Notes under the pieces: generated by a model
Told to the model about the DNA's origin: nothing
The model's database searches: none
What the model saw: the letters and a program-made list of their open reading frames with translations, nothing else
From: Bacteroidaceae bacterium
GTDB lineage: Bacteria; Bacteroidota; Bacteroidia; Bacteroidales; Bacteroidaceae
Length of the DNA: 64,000 nucleotides
Direction of reading: 5' to 3'
NCBI GenBank assembly: GCA_017560125.1
Contig: JAFYOS010000018.1
Location: 62,001 to 126,000, forward strand
Part shown: positions 53,270-61,578 of the stretch, piece after piece
Layout of the letters: each line of letters starts with the position of its first letter
How positions within the stretch are numbered: the stretch's first letter is position 1
Position numbers and translations under genes: made by a program

Positions 53270-55273
53270 TTAATAATTAGTTATTAGTAAATGAGTAACT
53301 TTTTTATCATTCCTATTCATGAAACTTACAAGATACTCCTTGTCGAAAGTTCGGATATTTATACCCTCTTTGTTGTACAAATCATATATAAAATCCGTAT
53401 TCTTTATAATCAACATCCACTTAGCTTTACACTCGTTAATCATGAAATTTGCAAGTCTTTCATGGTCCGCTTTTGAGAATGCATTCTGTGCATATGTGCT
53501 AAATTCACTATCATATGGGGGGTCAAGGAATACAAAATCACTTTCACTAAGTTGCATTTCTCTAAGGAATACCTCAAAATCGAGATTATATATATGGGTA
53601 TCTGCAAAATGGCTGAGCAATGGCATTGAGCGGTAATAGTTGAGCTTTTTTGACATCAGTTTGCTGTTGTATGCAATACCTCCATACGGAACATTAAAAT
53701 CTCCTTTACTACTATATCGAAACATACCACTATAAGCATAGTTGCGCATAAAGAAAAATAATGCACAATGTAAAGCTTTATCACACTTTGTAATGCTAGC
53801 ATCATTATAAAGATGACGATAATTCATATACACAGCACTCTTTATAGCTGTCTCTATATTGTCTAATAAATCACTATCAGGCAAAACATGTTTTTTGATT
53901 TCAAGCTCACGCATTCTTTGCATCTTTCGAAATAGGTTTGTTTCCATTTCTTTAAGAAGAATACATGTGTGCGAAAAAAATGATTTTCCAATGATGTTAA
54001 GAATATCATTTTTTTTATCCTTACAAAATTGACAAATATGCGATTTTAGCTCTTCCTTGCTAATTTTTTCATTCCGATATTGCAAGTAAAGATCGACAAG
54101 TATCTTGTTTTTATTAAAGAATTTAAGAGCGTTGTTCCACGATTTGTCGATTAGCTCTACATAACGGAAGAATGATTTATCAGACGTAGCGATGTAATTA
54201 TACAACAAAACTAGTTCAGATGAAAAGTCATTAATATAATACTCACTCGCTTGTACTGCCATAAATACAGAGCCTCCTCCAACAAAAGGCTCAAAATATC
54301 TATTAAATTTGGGAAGGTTTGGCAATATGTATTTTAGTTCTTTTTCTTTACCTCCCGGCCATTTAATTATAGGCTGTAATCCTGTGGGTGTATTTTGACT
54401 ATCTCTCATTATCGTTTCTTTTGCATTGAAGAATTCCTCAAGTTCGCAAAATGCTGTATTGTATGAAACTGCAACATCGCAAACTATCGAAGAATTCACT
54501 TCGTTATCAGATGTGTTATACCTATCTGGATTTGACACCTGTTGTGAATATGGGTTGGTTTGTAATATGGTATCTATTCTTTTCTTTGCTGCATTAAAAT
54601 AATTTTCGTCGATTTCAACCCCGATAAATCTCCTATCAAGACTTAATGCTGCAACACCCATTGACCCCACTCCCATAAATGGATCAAAAATGATATCGTT
54701 TTTATTTGTTGCAATTTCAATCATCTTCTTCAAAATTGCAACAGGTTTCTGTGCGGGATGCTTTGGATCACTTAGCCTCTCTGGACGCATACAAATTGGA
54801 CTCTCAATAAAATTATGCATTTCTGACTGAGAAATAAAGTTCCATGTATGTTTTTTATTCCAGCAAGTGAAAATCATCTCGCAACTATTCAAAAATCCCG
54901 CTTTAAATATTTTAGGAGCAGGATTAGTTTTGTGCCAGACCATAAAATTGGATGTATCAAACTTATGATCAAGACAATTATACCATCTACCTAGTTGGTT
55001 GTAAGATGTAAAAATAAATAGATTTCCAGTTGGCTTGAGTATCCTTATAAATTCATCAGCCCACTCTTCAGGATTAAAATCAATCATATCCCATTCTGCT
55101 ACATCATTATTCATAGCAGAACGACCTGGCAATGGTATGTTGCCCGTTGAATGCTGTCCTAAATTATATGGAGGATCAGTGAGTATGAAATCGATAGAGT
55201 TATCTGGGATCCTTTTAATGATATCCTTGCTATCTCCTCGTAAAATGCACTTGCGCCAATTCGGATCTTTCAT
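53270..55273 (-). CDS. Fused pair of DNA methyltransferases (beta-class and Dam/D12 class)
   Basis: 667 residues. The first half (1-250) is a beta-class amino-methyltransferase: the catalytic TDPPYNLG (D33-Y36) precedes the SAM site DPFMGVGSMG (about 197-206). From about residue 290 a second enzyme begins, of the D12/Dam class: IIKWPGGKEKELKYIL, FEPFVGGGSVF (about 330) and FLDPPYDSEF (about 583). Both catalytic sites look intact, so both halves should methylate adenine (or N4-cytosine in the first). Two different methylases in one chain is expected for asymmetric type IIS-like sites. It overlaps the upstream nuclease gene by 1 bp (TAATG). Confidence 0.9.
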   Translation of the reverse strand: MKDPNWRKCILRGDSKDIIKRIPDNSIDFILTDPPYNLGQHSTGNIPLPGRSAMNNDVAEWDMIDFNPEEWADEFIRILKPTGNLFIFTSYNQLGRWYNCLDHKFDTSNFMVWHKTNPAPKIFKAGFLNSCEMIFTCWNKKHTWNFISQSEMHNFIESPICMRPERLSDPKHPAQKPVAILKKMIEIATNKNDIIFDPFMGVGSMGVAALSLDRRFIGVEIDENYFNAAKKRIDTILQTNPYSQQVSNPDRYNTSDNEVNSSIVCDVAVSYNTAFCELEEFFNAKETIMRDSQNTPTGLQPIIKWPGGKEKELKYILPNLPKFNRYFEPFVGGGSVFMAVQASEYYINDFSSELVLLYNYIATSDKSFFRYVELIDKSWNNALKFFNKNKILVDLYLQYRNEKISKEELKSHICQFCKDKKNDILNIIGKSFFSHTCILLKEMETNLFRKMQRMRELEIKKHVLPDSDLLDNIETAIKSAVYMNYRHLYNDASITKCDKALHCALFFFMRNYAYSGMFRYSSKGDFNVPYGGIAYNSKLMSKKLNYYRSMPLLSHFADTHIYNLDFEVFLREMQLSESDFVFLDPPYDSEFSTYAQNAFSKADHERLANFMINECKAKWMLIIKNTDFIYDLYNKEGINIRTFDKEYLVSFMNRNDKKVTHLLITNY

Positions 55274-56088
55274 TATGAGTTCGGCAGATAAGCTTTTTTA
55301 ATTTCATCCAAAGCCTCGTTGATATAATGAGCATTCTTATTATACTCGTCTATAACAATATCGTATCCACGATCCGACTTGCATACTAAATTCCAAAAGT
55401 CGCGACTTATACATAACTCTTCATTACAGAAGAATTGACGAACGCGGCCCTGAGTCCAAGGTTTGCCTTCTCCGTAACGATTGTATGCTGTCGCAAAAAG
55501 AATTTTTACTCTTTCCTCTCCAAGACGGTTGGTGAGAATGCAATATTGCTCAAGAAGTGCTTCCTTTTCAGAACGAGCCTTCTTATTATCCAAATCGCCT
55601 CCAATTTTTAGTTCTATAAGATAGTGCATACCTGTTTCTTCGTCAAGAAGATAATAATCGCTCTCATGACGTTTCGTCTCTGCAGTACCATGCATTTGAG
55701 AGATACCTTGATAATCCTCCAATTTTGGAGTTCTTCTATTATGACTTCTCTTATATTGCTCAAGGAGCTCGGCGATGTAATCCGTTTGTTCCTTGTAGAG
55801 TGTGCCCTCAACATGCTGACTAACCTCATAATGAAGTGATGCAATACTAATAGCCATACTTTCAAGCATATTGCCCAAAGAACTATCAAGAGAGCGGGCA
55901 AGTGCAGAATAGTATTGAATTTCCGGGCCAAGTGCAGCGATGAAGACGTTATGTTTCTTCATATTGATTACACCATTTTCATCATCTACTTCTGCGAGGT
56001 GACGAGTGGAGAAACCATTTGCATAAGATTTCACAGCGCTGCTCACAATGCTACGAATAGCTCTTTCTTTATCTATAGTTTGCGACAT
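55273..56088 (-). CDS. PD-(D/E)XK-type restriction endonuclease, TdeIII-like
   Basis: 271 residues. The likely catalytic core is D144 (ESDYYLLDEETG) and E159-L-K161 (HYLIELKIGGDL), with E76 a candidate upstream acid; this is the PD-(D/E)XK arrangement. General resemblance to the TdeIII restriction enzymes is my reading and not checked. It is the first gene of the operon with the dual methyltransferase and the HNH protein. A TATCTTTG box (56118-56111) precedes it by 23 bp. Confidence 0.65.
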   Translation of the reverse strand: MSQTIDKERAIRSIVSSAVKSYANGFSTRHLAEVDDENGVINMKKHNVFIAALGPEIQYYSALARSLDSSLGNMLESMAISIASLHYEVSQHVEGTLYKEQTDYIAELLEQYKRSHNRRTPKLEDYQGISQMHGTAETKRHESDYYLLDEETGMHYLIELKIGGDLDNKKARSEKEALLEQYCILTNRLGEERVKILFATAYNRYGEGKPWTQGRVRQFFCNEELCISRDFWNLVCKSDRGYDIVIDEYNKNAHYINEALDEIKKAYLPNS

Positions 56089-56110
56089 AGTTTTAATTCG
56101 TTTTGTTGCT

Positions 56111-56118
56111 CAAAGATA
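56111..56118 (-). promoter_or_regulatory. -7 box of the restriction operon
   Basis: TATCTTTG on the minus strand, 23 bp before the nuclease start. A well-spaced TTG is not evident. Confidence 0.45.
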
Positions 56119-56149
56119 CAGAATATTTTGCAACAATGTATATGATGTA

Positions 56150-57880
56150 CTACATTGCTCTACCCAGTATTTCTTTATAATATATTTCTGCCAATTCTTC
56201 TGCTCGTGTAGTTACTGCATTTTCATCCCAATTATCGTGGTTGTCAATAAATTCTTTTACCCATTTGTAATTAGATTCTTCATATATCGGTTTCTTTAAC
56301 ACATATGTTTCATTATTAGCCTTAACATTTATATCCCTTTCAAGAAGAATAAGATTTCCTATATTTAGTGAAAGTCCTTCTGTTTCAGGCAATATATGTT
56401 CTACTGAGCCATTATCATCAAACAACTCTTTTTTTTCAAAAAGACACATAAGTTTATTGAGAGCATATTTTGTTTTCATATTCGAAGGATTCTCTTTTTT
56501 CGAGTAAGTAAGGGCTGTAAACTTGGTTTTAAAATCTATATATGATGGATAATGCGGTTCTAAGTTATTCTTTAAATCCGAAACAGCTTTTTCAGAATCA
56601 TGTTGGTTTTGCGAGTTTCTCAATTTAATCGCAAAAGAAGAATAATGCTTATCAACTCTATTTGTTCCCTTAGACAAGATTGAAGTGTATGCAAAATGAA
56701 AATTTTCTACATACAGTACAATGTCTTTGAATGTCTTCATATTGATTACTCTTCGCTCTTTTGCATCCAATAAAGCAAGAAGAGGTATACGAATATTTAC
56801 AATATTAAATATTTTATTGAACACATCAAGACTTTGAACAAACCAATAGTATTCTTTCTTATTGTTGTAATCCTGTCGTTTCGGAGACACAATCTTTCTA
56901 TATAGAACTGCATTATACTCTAAATCTTTTATAAATTTATTATATTCAGACCTTTTTATCTCTTTTTTAAATTTATCATATAAATTTGCCTTGGTAACTG
57001 ATTTATATTTAGAAGAAAAATAATGTCTTAAAAAGGTTGCAAATCCTATACCTTCATCACAATCTTCCAGGTGATCGTGAATTTTATTCCACTTATCTAG
57101 TGCAAAATCTGCCGGCTCTATACTATCTAATTCCTCAAATACTTTATTCTTTATCATATCTACATTAGATAGCCCCTTTCCTTTTGCATTTAATATTTCA
57201 AACAGTGTATTTGCCACTTTCTTTTCTTCAGTCAATATTTCAATTACTGTTGCAGACAATACTTGATCTCTAATACCTTTAAGAAGGTCTATGTATGAAA
57301 TGCCGTCGCAATCTTTTCCCGTTTTTTTCTGGAATAATGTGCGTAAATTATCTTCTTGAAGATTCTTCTCAAAAAACTCATATGTCGTCTTAATATTTAT
57401 TTCCTCTTCTGACTCAGGCTCGTCTACATCAGCCTTATCCATAGATTGAATATAAAACGAGAAATAAGGATAACTAGATACTGTTTTTAATACACGCATA
57501 TCTTCACCATCATTATTCTTTGTCATAATATATTGGAACATAGAATCAGAGAGAGCTTGTTGTCCCAATTTCTTAAACAAATGAGCAATAACCGAAAAGA
57601 GGATTGTTACAGTTGTTAATCTTTGCTGACCATCTACAACATAAACAGGATCTTTTGTTGGCTTATCTTTATCTCCAACAAAAAGCATTGTCCCCATAAA
57701 GTACTGGGTTGTTTCAAGGTTGTCATCATTTACATTTACATTGGAAATCATATCCTCTAGAAACTCCTTATAATGTTTCTTTTCCCAAGAATACTCTCTC
57801 TGGAATCTAGGAATTTCATATTGTTTATTTTTTATATTGAGAATACTTCCTATTGTACTCTCTCGTGGGGTCATCTTCAT
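56150..57880 (-). CDS. DUF262/DUF1524 protein, GmrSD-like restriction factor
   Basis: 576 residues. The DUF262 nucleotide-binding signature is VVDGQQRLTT (D83 to T90) with YEIPRFQREYSWEKKHY upstream. Near residue 490 the DUF1524 HNH-like motif SVEHILPE is followed by IGNLILLERDIN. This is the joined GmrS-GmrD form, known in type IV restriction against modified phage DNA (glucosylated hydroxymethylcytosine) and in related defences. It sits 61 bp beyond the restriction operon's promoter and 43 bp after the AAA gene, as expected in a defence island. The target is unknown. Confidence 0.88.
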   Translation of the reverse strand: MKMTPRESTIGSILNIKNKQYEIPRFQREYSWEKKHYKEFLEDMISNVNVNDDNLETTQYFMGTMLFVGDKDKPTKDPVYVVDGQQRLTTVTILFSVIAHLFKKLGQQALSDSMFQYIMTKNNDGEDMRVLKTVSSYPYFSFYIQSMDKADVDEPESEEEINIKTTYEFFEKNLQEDNLRTLFQKKTGKDCDGISYIDLLKGIRDQVLSATVIEILTEEKKVANTLFEILNAKGKGLSNVDMIKNKVFEELDSIEPADFALDKWNKIHDHLEDCDEGIGFATFLRHYFSSKYKSVTKANLYDKFKKEIKRSEYNKFIKDLEYNAVLYRKIVSPKRQDYNNKKEYYWFVQSLDVFNKIFNIVNIRIPLLALLDAKERRVINMKTFKDIVLYVENFHFAYTSILSKGTNRVDKHYSSFAIKLRNSQNQHDSEKAVSDLKNNLEPHYPSYIDFKTKFTALTYSKKENPSNMKTKYALNKLMCLFEKKELFDDNGSVEHILPETEGLSLNIGNLILLERDINVKANNETYVLKKPIYEESNYKWVKEFIDNHDNWDENAVTTRAEELAEIYYKEILGRAM

Positions 57881-57923
57881 ATAATATAAAAATTTAAGTA
57901 TTTATTGTATTTTATGTATTAAC

Positions 57924-59249
57924 TTAATCTTTCAAGCATCCGAGCGGTATCACCTTTACGCCATCCTCGCGAGTATAGGCAAACTCTCCACCGGTCAGCA
58001 CAATCAACAGGTCTGGTTCACGGAGAGGCATCTGCTTCTCGGTTTTATTGCGCTCACGAATAAGTTCTTGGAGCTGTAGTAGATGTGTTGCTCCCTCATC
58101 AATATCTCGGCTACCCAACTTACACTCAATAAGTGCATATCGCTGATCATCAAGATGAAGAACAATATCAGCCTCCAAGCCATATCTATCATGGTAGTAT
58201 GACACTCTACCACCCATAGCCTGTGAATATACCCTCAAATCACGAATACACATACACTCGAAAATAAAACCAAAGGTTTTCAAGTCAAGTTCAAGCGATT
58301 TTGGGGATGCACCCATTGCTGCCACAGCGATAGATGGATCAATGAAGCACCTCTTCTTGCCCGAACGAATAGCAGTTGCCGAACGAATAGCCGGACACCA
58401 CGCATCGATATCCTCAAGAACAAATAGGCGTTTTAATGCATCAACATACTCATCAAAGGTTGCTTGCACAGTTGTCTCCATCTCGACTTTAACATCAGCA
58501 AGCATTGCCGTCTTCTTCGCCAGTGTGCATAGGTTACGAGCATAGGAACGCAAAATGAGTCTTGCAAGTTCCGGATTACGTTGCACTCCATCCACTCGCG
58601 AAATATCATCTTCGCACACCTTATTGAGATAATCTTTGGCAATAAGCAATTGTGCTTTTTCGCTTTTTACATTTAGCGAATCTGGCCAACCACCTCTACA
58701 CGCCAACATTATCAACTCCTCAATCGATAGTTTTGATGTGATACCATCAATGTCCAACGACTTATTGTCAAACAATTCGAGAAAAGATATTTCACCTGAT
58801 GACTCTTTCGACTCATAAAGGCTCATCGGATACATCGTCATAGTCGCAATCCTACCAGTGCCCGTATGCATTTGTCTTTGTTCCTCGGGAGTATCCTCAT
58901 CGCCATTATTCTTTATTACGGTAGAGCCGGTAAGAATAAACTGACCTTTCAGCCCCCTTTGGTCAACGGCATTGCGTACAGCATCCCACAAAATAGGTAT
59001 ATCCTGCCACTCATCAATCAGTCGAGGTGTTTCTCCCTTCAACAGAATTGAGGGCTTTGTTCTTGCTGTAGCCAAATAACCTTCGCGTTTATCAGGGTCC
59101 TGCAATTTGATAAAACTTTTGGCTTGTTGTTCCGCAGTAGTGGTCTTACCACACCATTTGGGGCCCTTTATTTGCACAGCTCCGAAAGCCTCTAATCTCA
59201 AAGCTAGTTCGTCGTCTGCTATTCTACTTAAATACTCCTTATCAGCCAT
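57924..59249 (-). CDS. AAA_14/DUF4143 ATPase
   Basis: 441 residues. Walker A GPKWCGKTTT (29-38), Walker B PRLIDEWQ (D79, E80), then sensor-like FILTGSTVI. The C-terminal DUF4143 part ends with GLEADIVLHLDDQRYALIECKLG, whose D...E-x-K pattern resembles a PD-(D/E)XK nuclease fold. Such ATPases are widespread in Bacteroidetes, often in accessory regions; their role is not settled. It begins at a good promoter (59278-59307) and may be transcribed with the DUF262 gene. Confidence 0.85.
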   Translation of the reverse strand: MADKEYLSRIADDELALRLEAFGAVQIKGPKWCGKTTTAEQQAKSFIKLQDPDKREGYLATARTKPSILLKGETPRLIDEWQDIPILWDAVRNAVDQRGLKGQFILTGSTVIKNNGDEDTPEEQRQMHTGTGRIATMTMYPMSLYESKESSGEISFLELFDNKSLDIDGITSKLSIEELIMLACRGGWPDSLNVKSEKAQLLIAKDYLNKVCEDDISRVDGVQRNPELARLILRSYARNLCTLAKKTAMLADVKVEMETTVQATFDEYVDALKRLFVLEDIDAWCPAIRSATAIRSGKKRCFIDPSIAVAAMGASPKSLELDLKTFGFIFECMCIRDLRVYSQAMGGRVSYYHDRYGLEADIVLHLDDQRYALIECKLGSRDIDEGATHLLQLQELIRERNKTEKQMPLREPDLLIVLTGGEFAYTREDGVKVIPLGCLKD

Positions 59250-59277
59250 ATCAAAATCAATTTATACTTACTACTTG

Positions 59278-59307
59278 CAAATATAATGATTATTCTTTAG
59301 ACAACAA
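59278..59307 (-). promoter_or_regulatory. Promoter of the AAA/DUF4143 gene
   Basis: TATATTTG (59285-59278, minus) with TTG at 59307-59305, 19-bp spacer; leader about 22 nt. Confidence 0.68.
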
Positions 59308-59890
59308 TACCAATTTACTTTTTTGTTGTGTTTTAACTTGTGTTTTTGTGGCAATACAACAAGAGTCTTTGCTAATATACATCTTGCGATTTTGCGGTGT
59401 CACCATATTAATGATCTAAACTAACCTAAAATGTATGTATAAAAAGTCCGTATTATGGCGTTACAACTACTCGAATTTCCAGATTTATGGCGTTTGACAT
59501 AAGGCCATTGACAATCTCAAAGTACCAAAATATCACTTTGAAATTAAGTTGACTATAAATTGTAGTCAACTGCATTCCCAAATTAGTTGTATTCTATCTG
59601 TATACAACTTAACATTCTACAATAGAAAGTGGGCATTCACAACCCCAAAAATCCATATCAAACACAAGCGAAATGGTCATTGGGGCTATGTTATTATTTA
59701 TCTATAATTTAACTCGTATTTTCTATGAAAAATTACTATCTTTGTGTCAGAATTAGGGCGCCGAGCGGCAAAAGCGAGAAGTCGCCATTAGTCACAATTG
59801 CAAGGCTCAATTGTTTCCCTTATTTTACCCTCAAGTCTGTAACTATCTGATTATCAAGGTGGTTTACTTTCTGCATCGGATATTTTGTCC
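59308..59890. other. Non-coding gap with two inverted repeats and an orphan promoter box
   Basis: No gene was found in these 580 bp. Two neighbouring inverted repeats are present: 59548-59555 with 59563-59570 (GTTGACTA/TAGTCAAC) and 59586-59592 with 59602-59608 (GTTGTAT/ATACAAC). A -7 match TATCTTTG lies at 59737-59744 on the plus strand with no reading frame after it, so a small RNA from about 59750 is possible. Confidence 0.4.
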
Positions 59891-60032
59891 GCTCGCTGTA
59901 AAATGAACTAAAGTGAACTTCGTTTTTCTCGCTCGTTTGTGGGTCTATTTGAGATAAATCTCGAATATTTTCTGCACTCGTTGTAAAATATTAAAGCAAG
60001 CTTTATATTTCACTCATTTGTGTGTATATTTG
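59891..60032 (+). repeat. Second locus of the promoter-bearing palindromic repeat (two units)
   Basis: Unit D (59891-59972) and unit E (59973-60032). Unit E is nearly identical to unit B at 5521: TGCACTCG, palindrome 59983-59997 with 60000-60013, then TGTGTGTATATTTG. The linker between D and E (TTTGAGATAAATCTCGAATA) also matches that after unit B. Confidence 0.75.
60025..60032 (+). promoter_or_regulatory. -7 box TATATTTG ahead of the aldo/keto reductase
   Basis: TATATTTG, the end of repeat unit E, lies 27 bp before the ATG at 60060. This supports the start at 60060, since an in-frame ATG at 60018 is upstream of the box. Confidence 0.55.
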
Positions 60033-60059
60033 TCGTGTAGCAGTAAATATAATATCAGC

Positions 60060-61043
60060 ATGAATTTGAAAAGCATATATACAGCCTCCGAAAATCGTTA
60101 CGCTGCCGGCGATGCCATGTATGCGCGTTGCGGACGTAGCGGTGTGTTGCTGCCGCGCATAAGCCTCGGCCTTTGGCAGAATTTCGGGTACGATACTACG
60201 TACGAAAAGAGCAGGGCTATCACCCATTACGCTTTCGACAACGGTATCACACACTTCGACCTTGCCAACAATTACGGGCCGCCCTATGGGGCTGCCGAGG
60301 AGGTGTTCGGTCGCTTGATGAGGGACGATTTTGCGCCCTATCGCGACGAGCTTTTCATAAGCACGAAGGCGGGCTACGACATGTGGCCCGGGCCGTATGG
60401 TAACTGGGGCTCAAGGAAATATCTGTTTGCGAGCCTCGATCAAAGCCTCCGTCGCATGAACCTCGATTATGTCGATTTGTTCTACATTCATCGTTACGAC
60501 CCGGTGACGCCACTCGAGGAGACGCTTCAGGCGCTGGTGGATATTGTGCGCATGGGCAAGGCGCTCTATGTGGGTATATCGCGTTGGCCGCTCGAGGCGC
60601 TGAAGGTGGCCTATGACTACCTTACTGCTCGCGATGTGCCGCCGCTCATCTATCAGGGGCGTTTGAACCTTATCGACCGCGAACCACAGGAGCAGGGCAT
60701 CGTCGATTTCTGTCGCCAGAAGGGCATAGGCTTCATATCCTTTTCGCCGTTGGCCCAGGGATTGCTCACAGACCGCTATCTGAACGGTATTCCCGAGGGT
60801 TCGCGCATGTCGCGCTCGGGCTCGCTCACAGCCGACAGGCTCACCCCCGAGATGATTTCCTATTTGCAGCGACTGAAAGATGTTGCCGACAGCCGTGGCG
60901 AAACGATGTCCGAAACGGCGCTTGCATGGGTGCTTGCACAGCAGGGTGTGACCTCGGTGCTTGCCGGTGCCAGTTCGGTGGAGCAGTTGCGCGACAATAT
61001 AAAATGTATTTACAGTGCGCCATTTGCAGGTGGCGAATTATAA
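60060..61043 (+). CDS. Aldo/keto reductase, L-glyceraldehyde 3-phosphate reductase type
   Basis: 327 residues from ATG 60060 (MNLKSIYTASENRY). The fold shows ITHFDLANNYGPPYGAAEEVFG (Asp and Tyr of the active site), ISTKAGYDMWPGPYG (Lys), FYIHRYDPVTPLEE and the cofactor stretch GVTSVLAGASSVEQL. This is the YghZ/Gpr-like group that reduces L-glyceraldehyde 3-phosphate and methylglyoxal with NADPH. Unlike the reductase at 1418, it has no Tat signal or iron-sulfur tail. It is 15 bp from the NikR-like gene. Confidence 0.9.
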   Translation: MNLKSIYTASENRYAAGDAMYARCGRSGVLLPRISLGLWQNFGYDTTYEKSRAITHYAFDNGITHFDLANNYGPPYGAAEEVFGRLMRDDFAPYRDELFISTKAGYDMWPGPYGNWGSRKYLFASLDQSLRRMNLDYVDLFYIHRYDPVTPLEETLQALVDIVRMGKALYVGISRWPLEALKVAYDYLTARDVPPLIYQGRLNLIDREPQEQGIVDFCRQKGIGFISFSPLAQGLLTDRYLNGIPEGSRMSRSGSLTADRLTPEMISYLQRLKDVADSRGETMSETALAWVLAQQGVTSVLAGASSVEQLRDNIKCIYSAPFAGGEL

Positions 61044-61058
61044 GAATATTTCAGCCGT

Positions 61059-61460
61059 ATGACACTAAAACGCTTCGGAGTATCGCTCGAAGAGGAACTT
61101 CTCGACGAGCTCGACAAATATGTCGAAAGGAATGGGTTCAGCAACCGTTCGCAGGCTATACGTTTCCTGGTCGAAAAGAATGTGGCCGAGGAGAAATGGA
61201 TGTGCAACCACACTGTGGCGGGCACCATTGTAATAATGTACGACAAGGAACGCAAGGATATCACTGCCCGCATAGCCGATATTGAGCAGGAGCACCAGCA
61301 GCTGATATTGTCGTCGTCGCAATATTTCATCAATAGCAATTTCTGTCTGCACATAGCGACGGTGATGGGCGAGGCCTTCCGTCTGACGGGGCTCTCCGAC
61401 AGGCTCATTGCCATCAAGGGCATCAAGCATGGTAAACTGGTGATGAGCAGGGCCGAATAG
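61059..61460 (+). CDS. NikR-family ribbon-helix-helix regulator lacking most nickel ligands
   Basis: 133 residues, the NikR length, with the RHH DNA-binding domain (RFGVSLEEELLDELDKYV; NRSQAIRFLV) and the ACT-like C-terminal domain ending VKHG-type GIKHGKLVM. Against E. coli NikR, only C96 matches a nickel ligand (Cys95); His76, His87 and His89 fall on Q77, Q88 and F90. H79 is nearby but out of register. So it may sense another metal or ligand. It sits 118 bp ahead of a TonB-dependent receptor, a likely target. Confidence 0.85.
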   Translation: MTLKRFGVSLEEELLDELDKYVERNGFSNRSQAIRFLVEKNVAEEKWMCNHTVAGTIVIMYDKERKDITARIADIEQEHQQLILSSSQYFINSNFCLHIATVMGEAFRLTGLSDRLIAIKGIKHGKLVMSRAE

Positions 61461-61477
61461 CTGTGCTTCTTTTTTCT

Positions 61478-61504
61478 ATTCCGGAAATTCCGGAATATTT
61501 TTTT
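61478..61504 (+). terminator. Terminator or operator between the NikR-like and receptor genes
   Basis: ATTCCGG (61478-61484) pairs with CCGGAAT (61490-61496), loop AAATT, then a run of T. It can be the end of the regulator's transcript; the dyad could also be its binding site. Confidence 0.6.
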
Positions 61505-61537
61505 GTCGAAATGTGACACGTTTCGATGAATTCGTGC

Positions 61538-61545
61538 TATTTTTG
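61538..61545 (+). promoter_or_regulatory. -7 box of the TonB-dependent receptor
   Basis: TATTTTTG, 33 bp before the ATG at 61579. No clear TTG partner. The in-frame ATG at 61513 lies before this box and is rejected as start. Confidence 0.5.
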
Positions 61546-61578
61546 CACCACGAACTAAACAACTTATTATATTTCCTT

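Noticed and set aside
51590-60060. tRNA-based attachment sites (attL/attR) of the island
   Set aside because: I looked for a repeat of the tRNA 3' end near 59.3-60 kb by eye and found none, so no boundaries are claimed.
61461-61578. Cobalamin riboswitch before the TonB-dependent receptor
   Set aside because: The space is only 118 bp and lacks the conserved B12-box; only a short dyad and a promoter box are seen.
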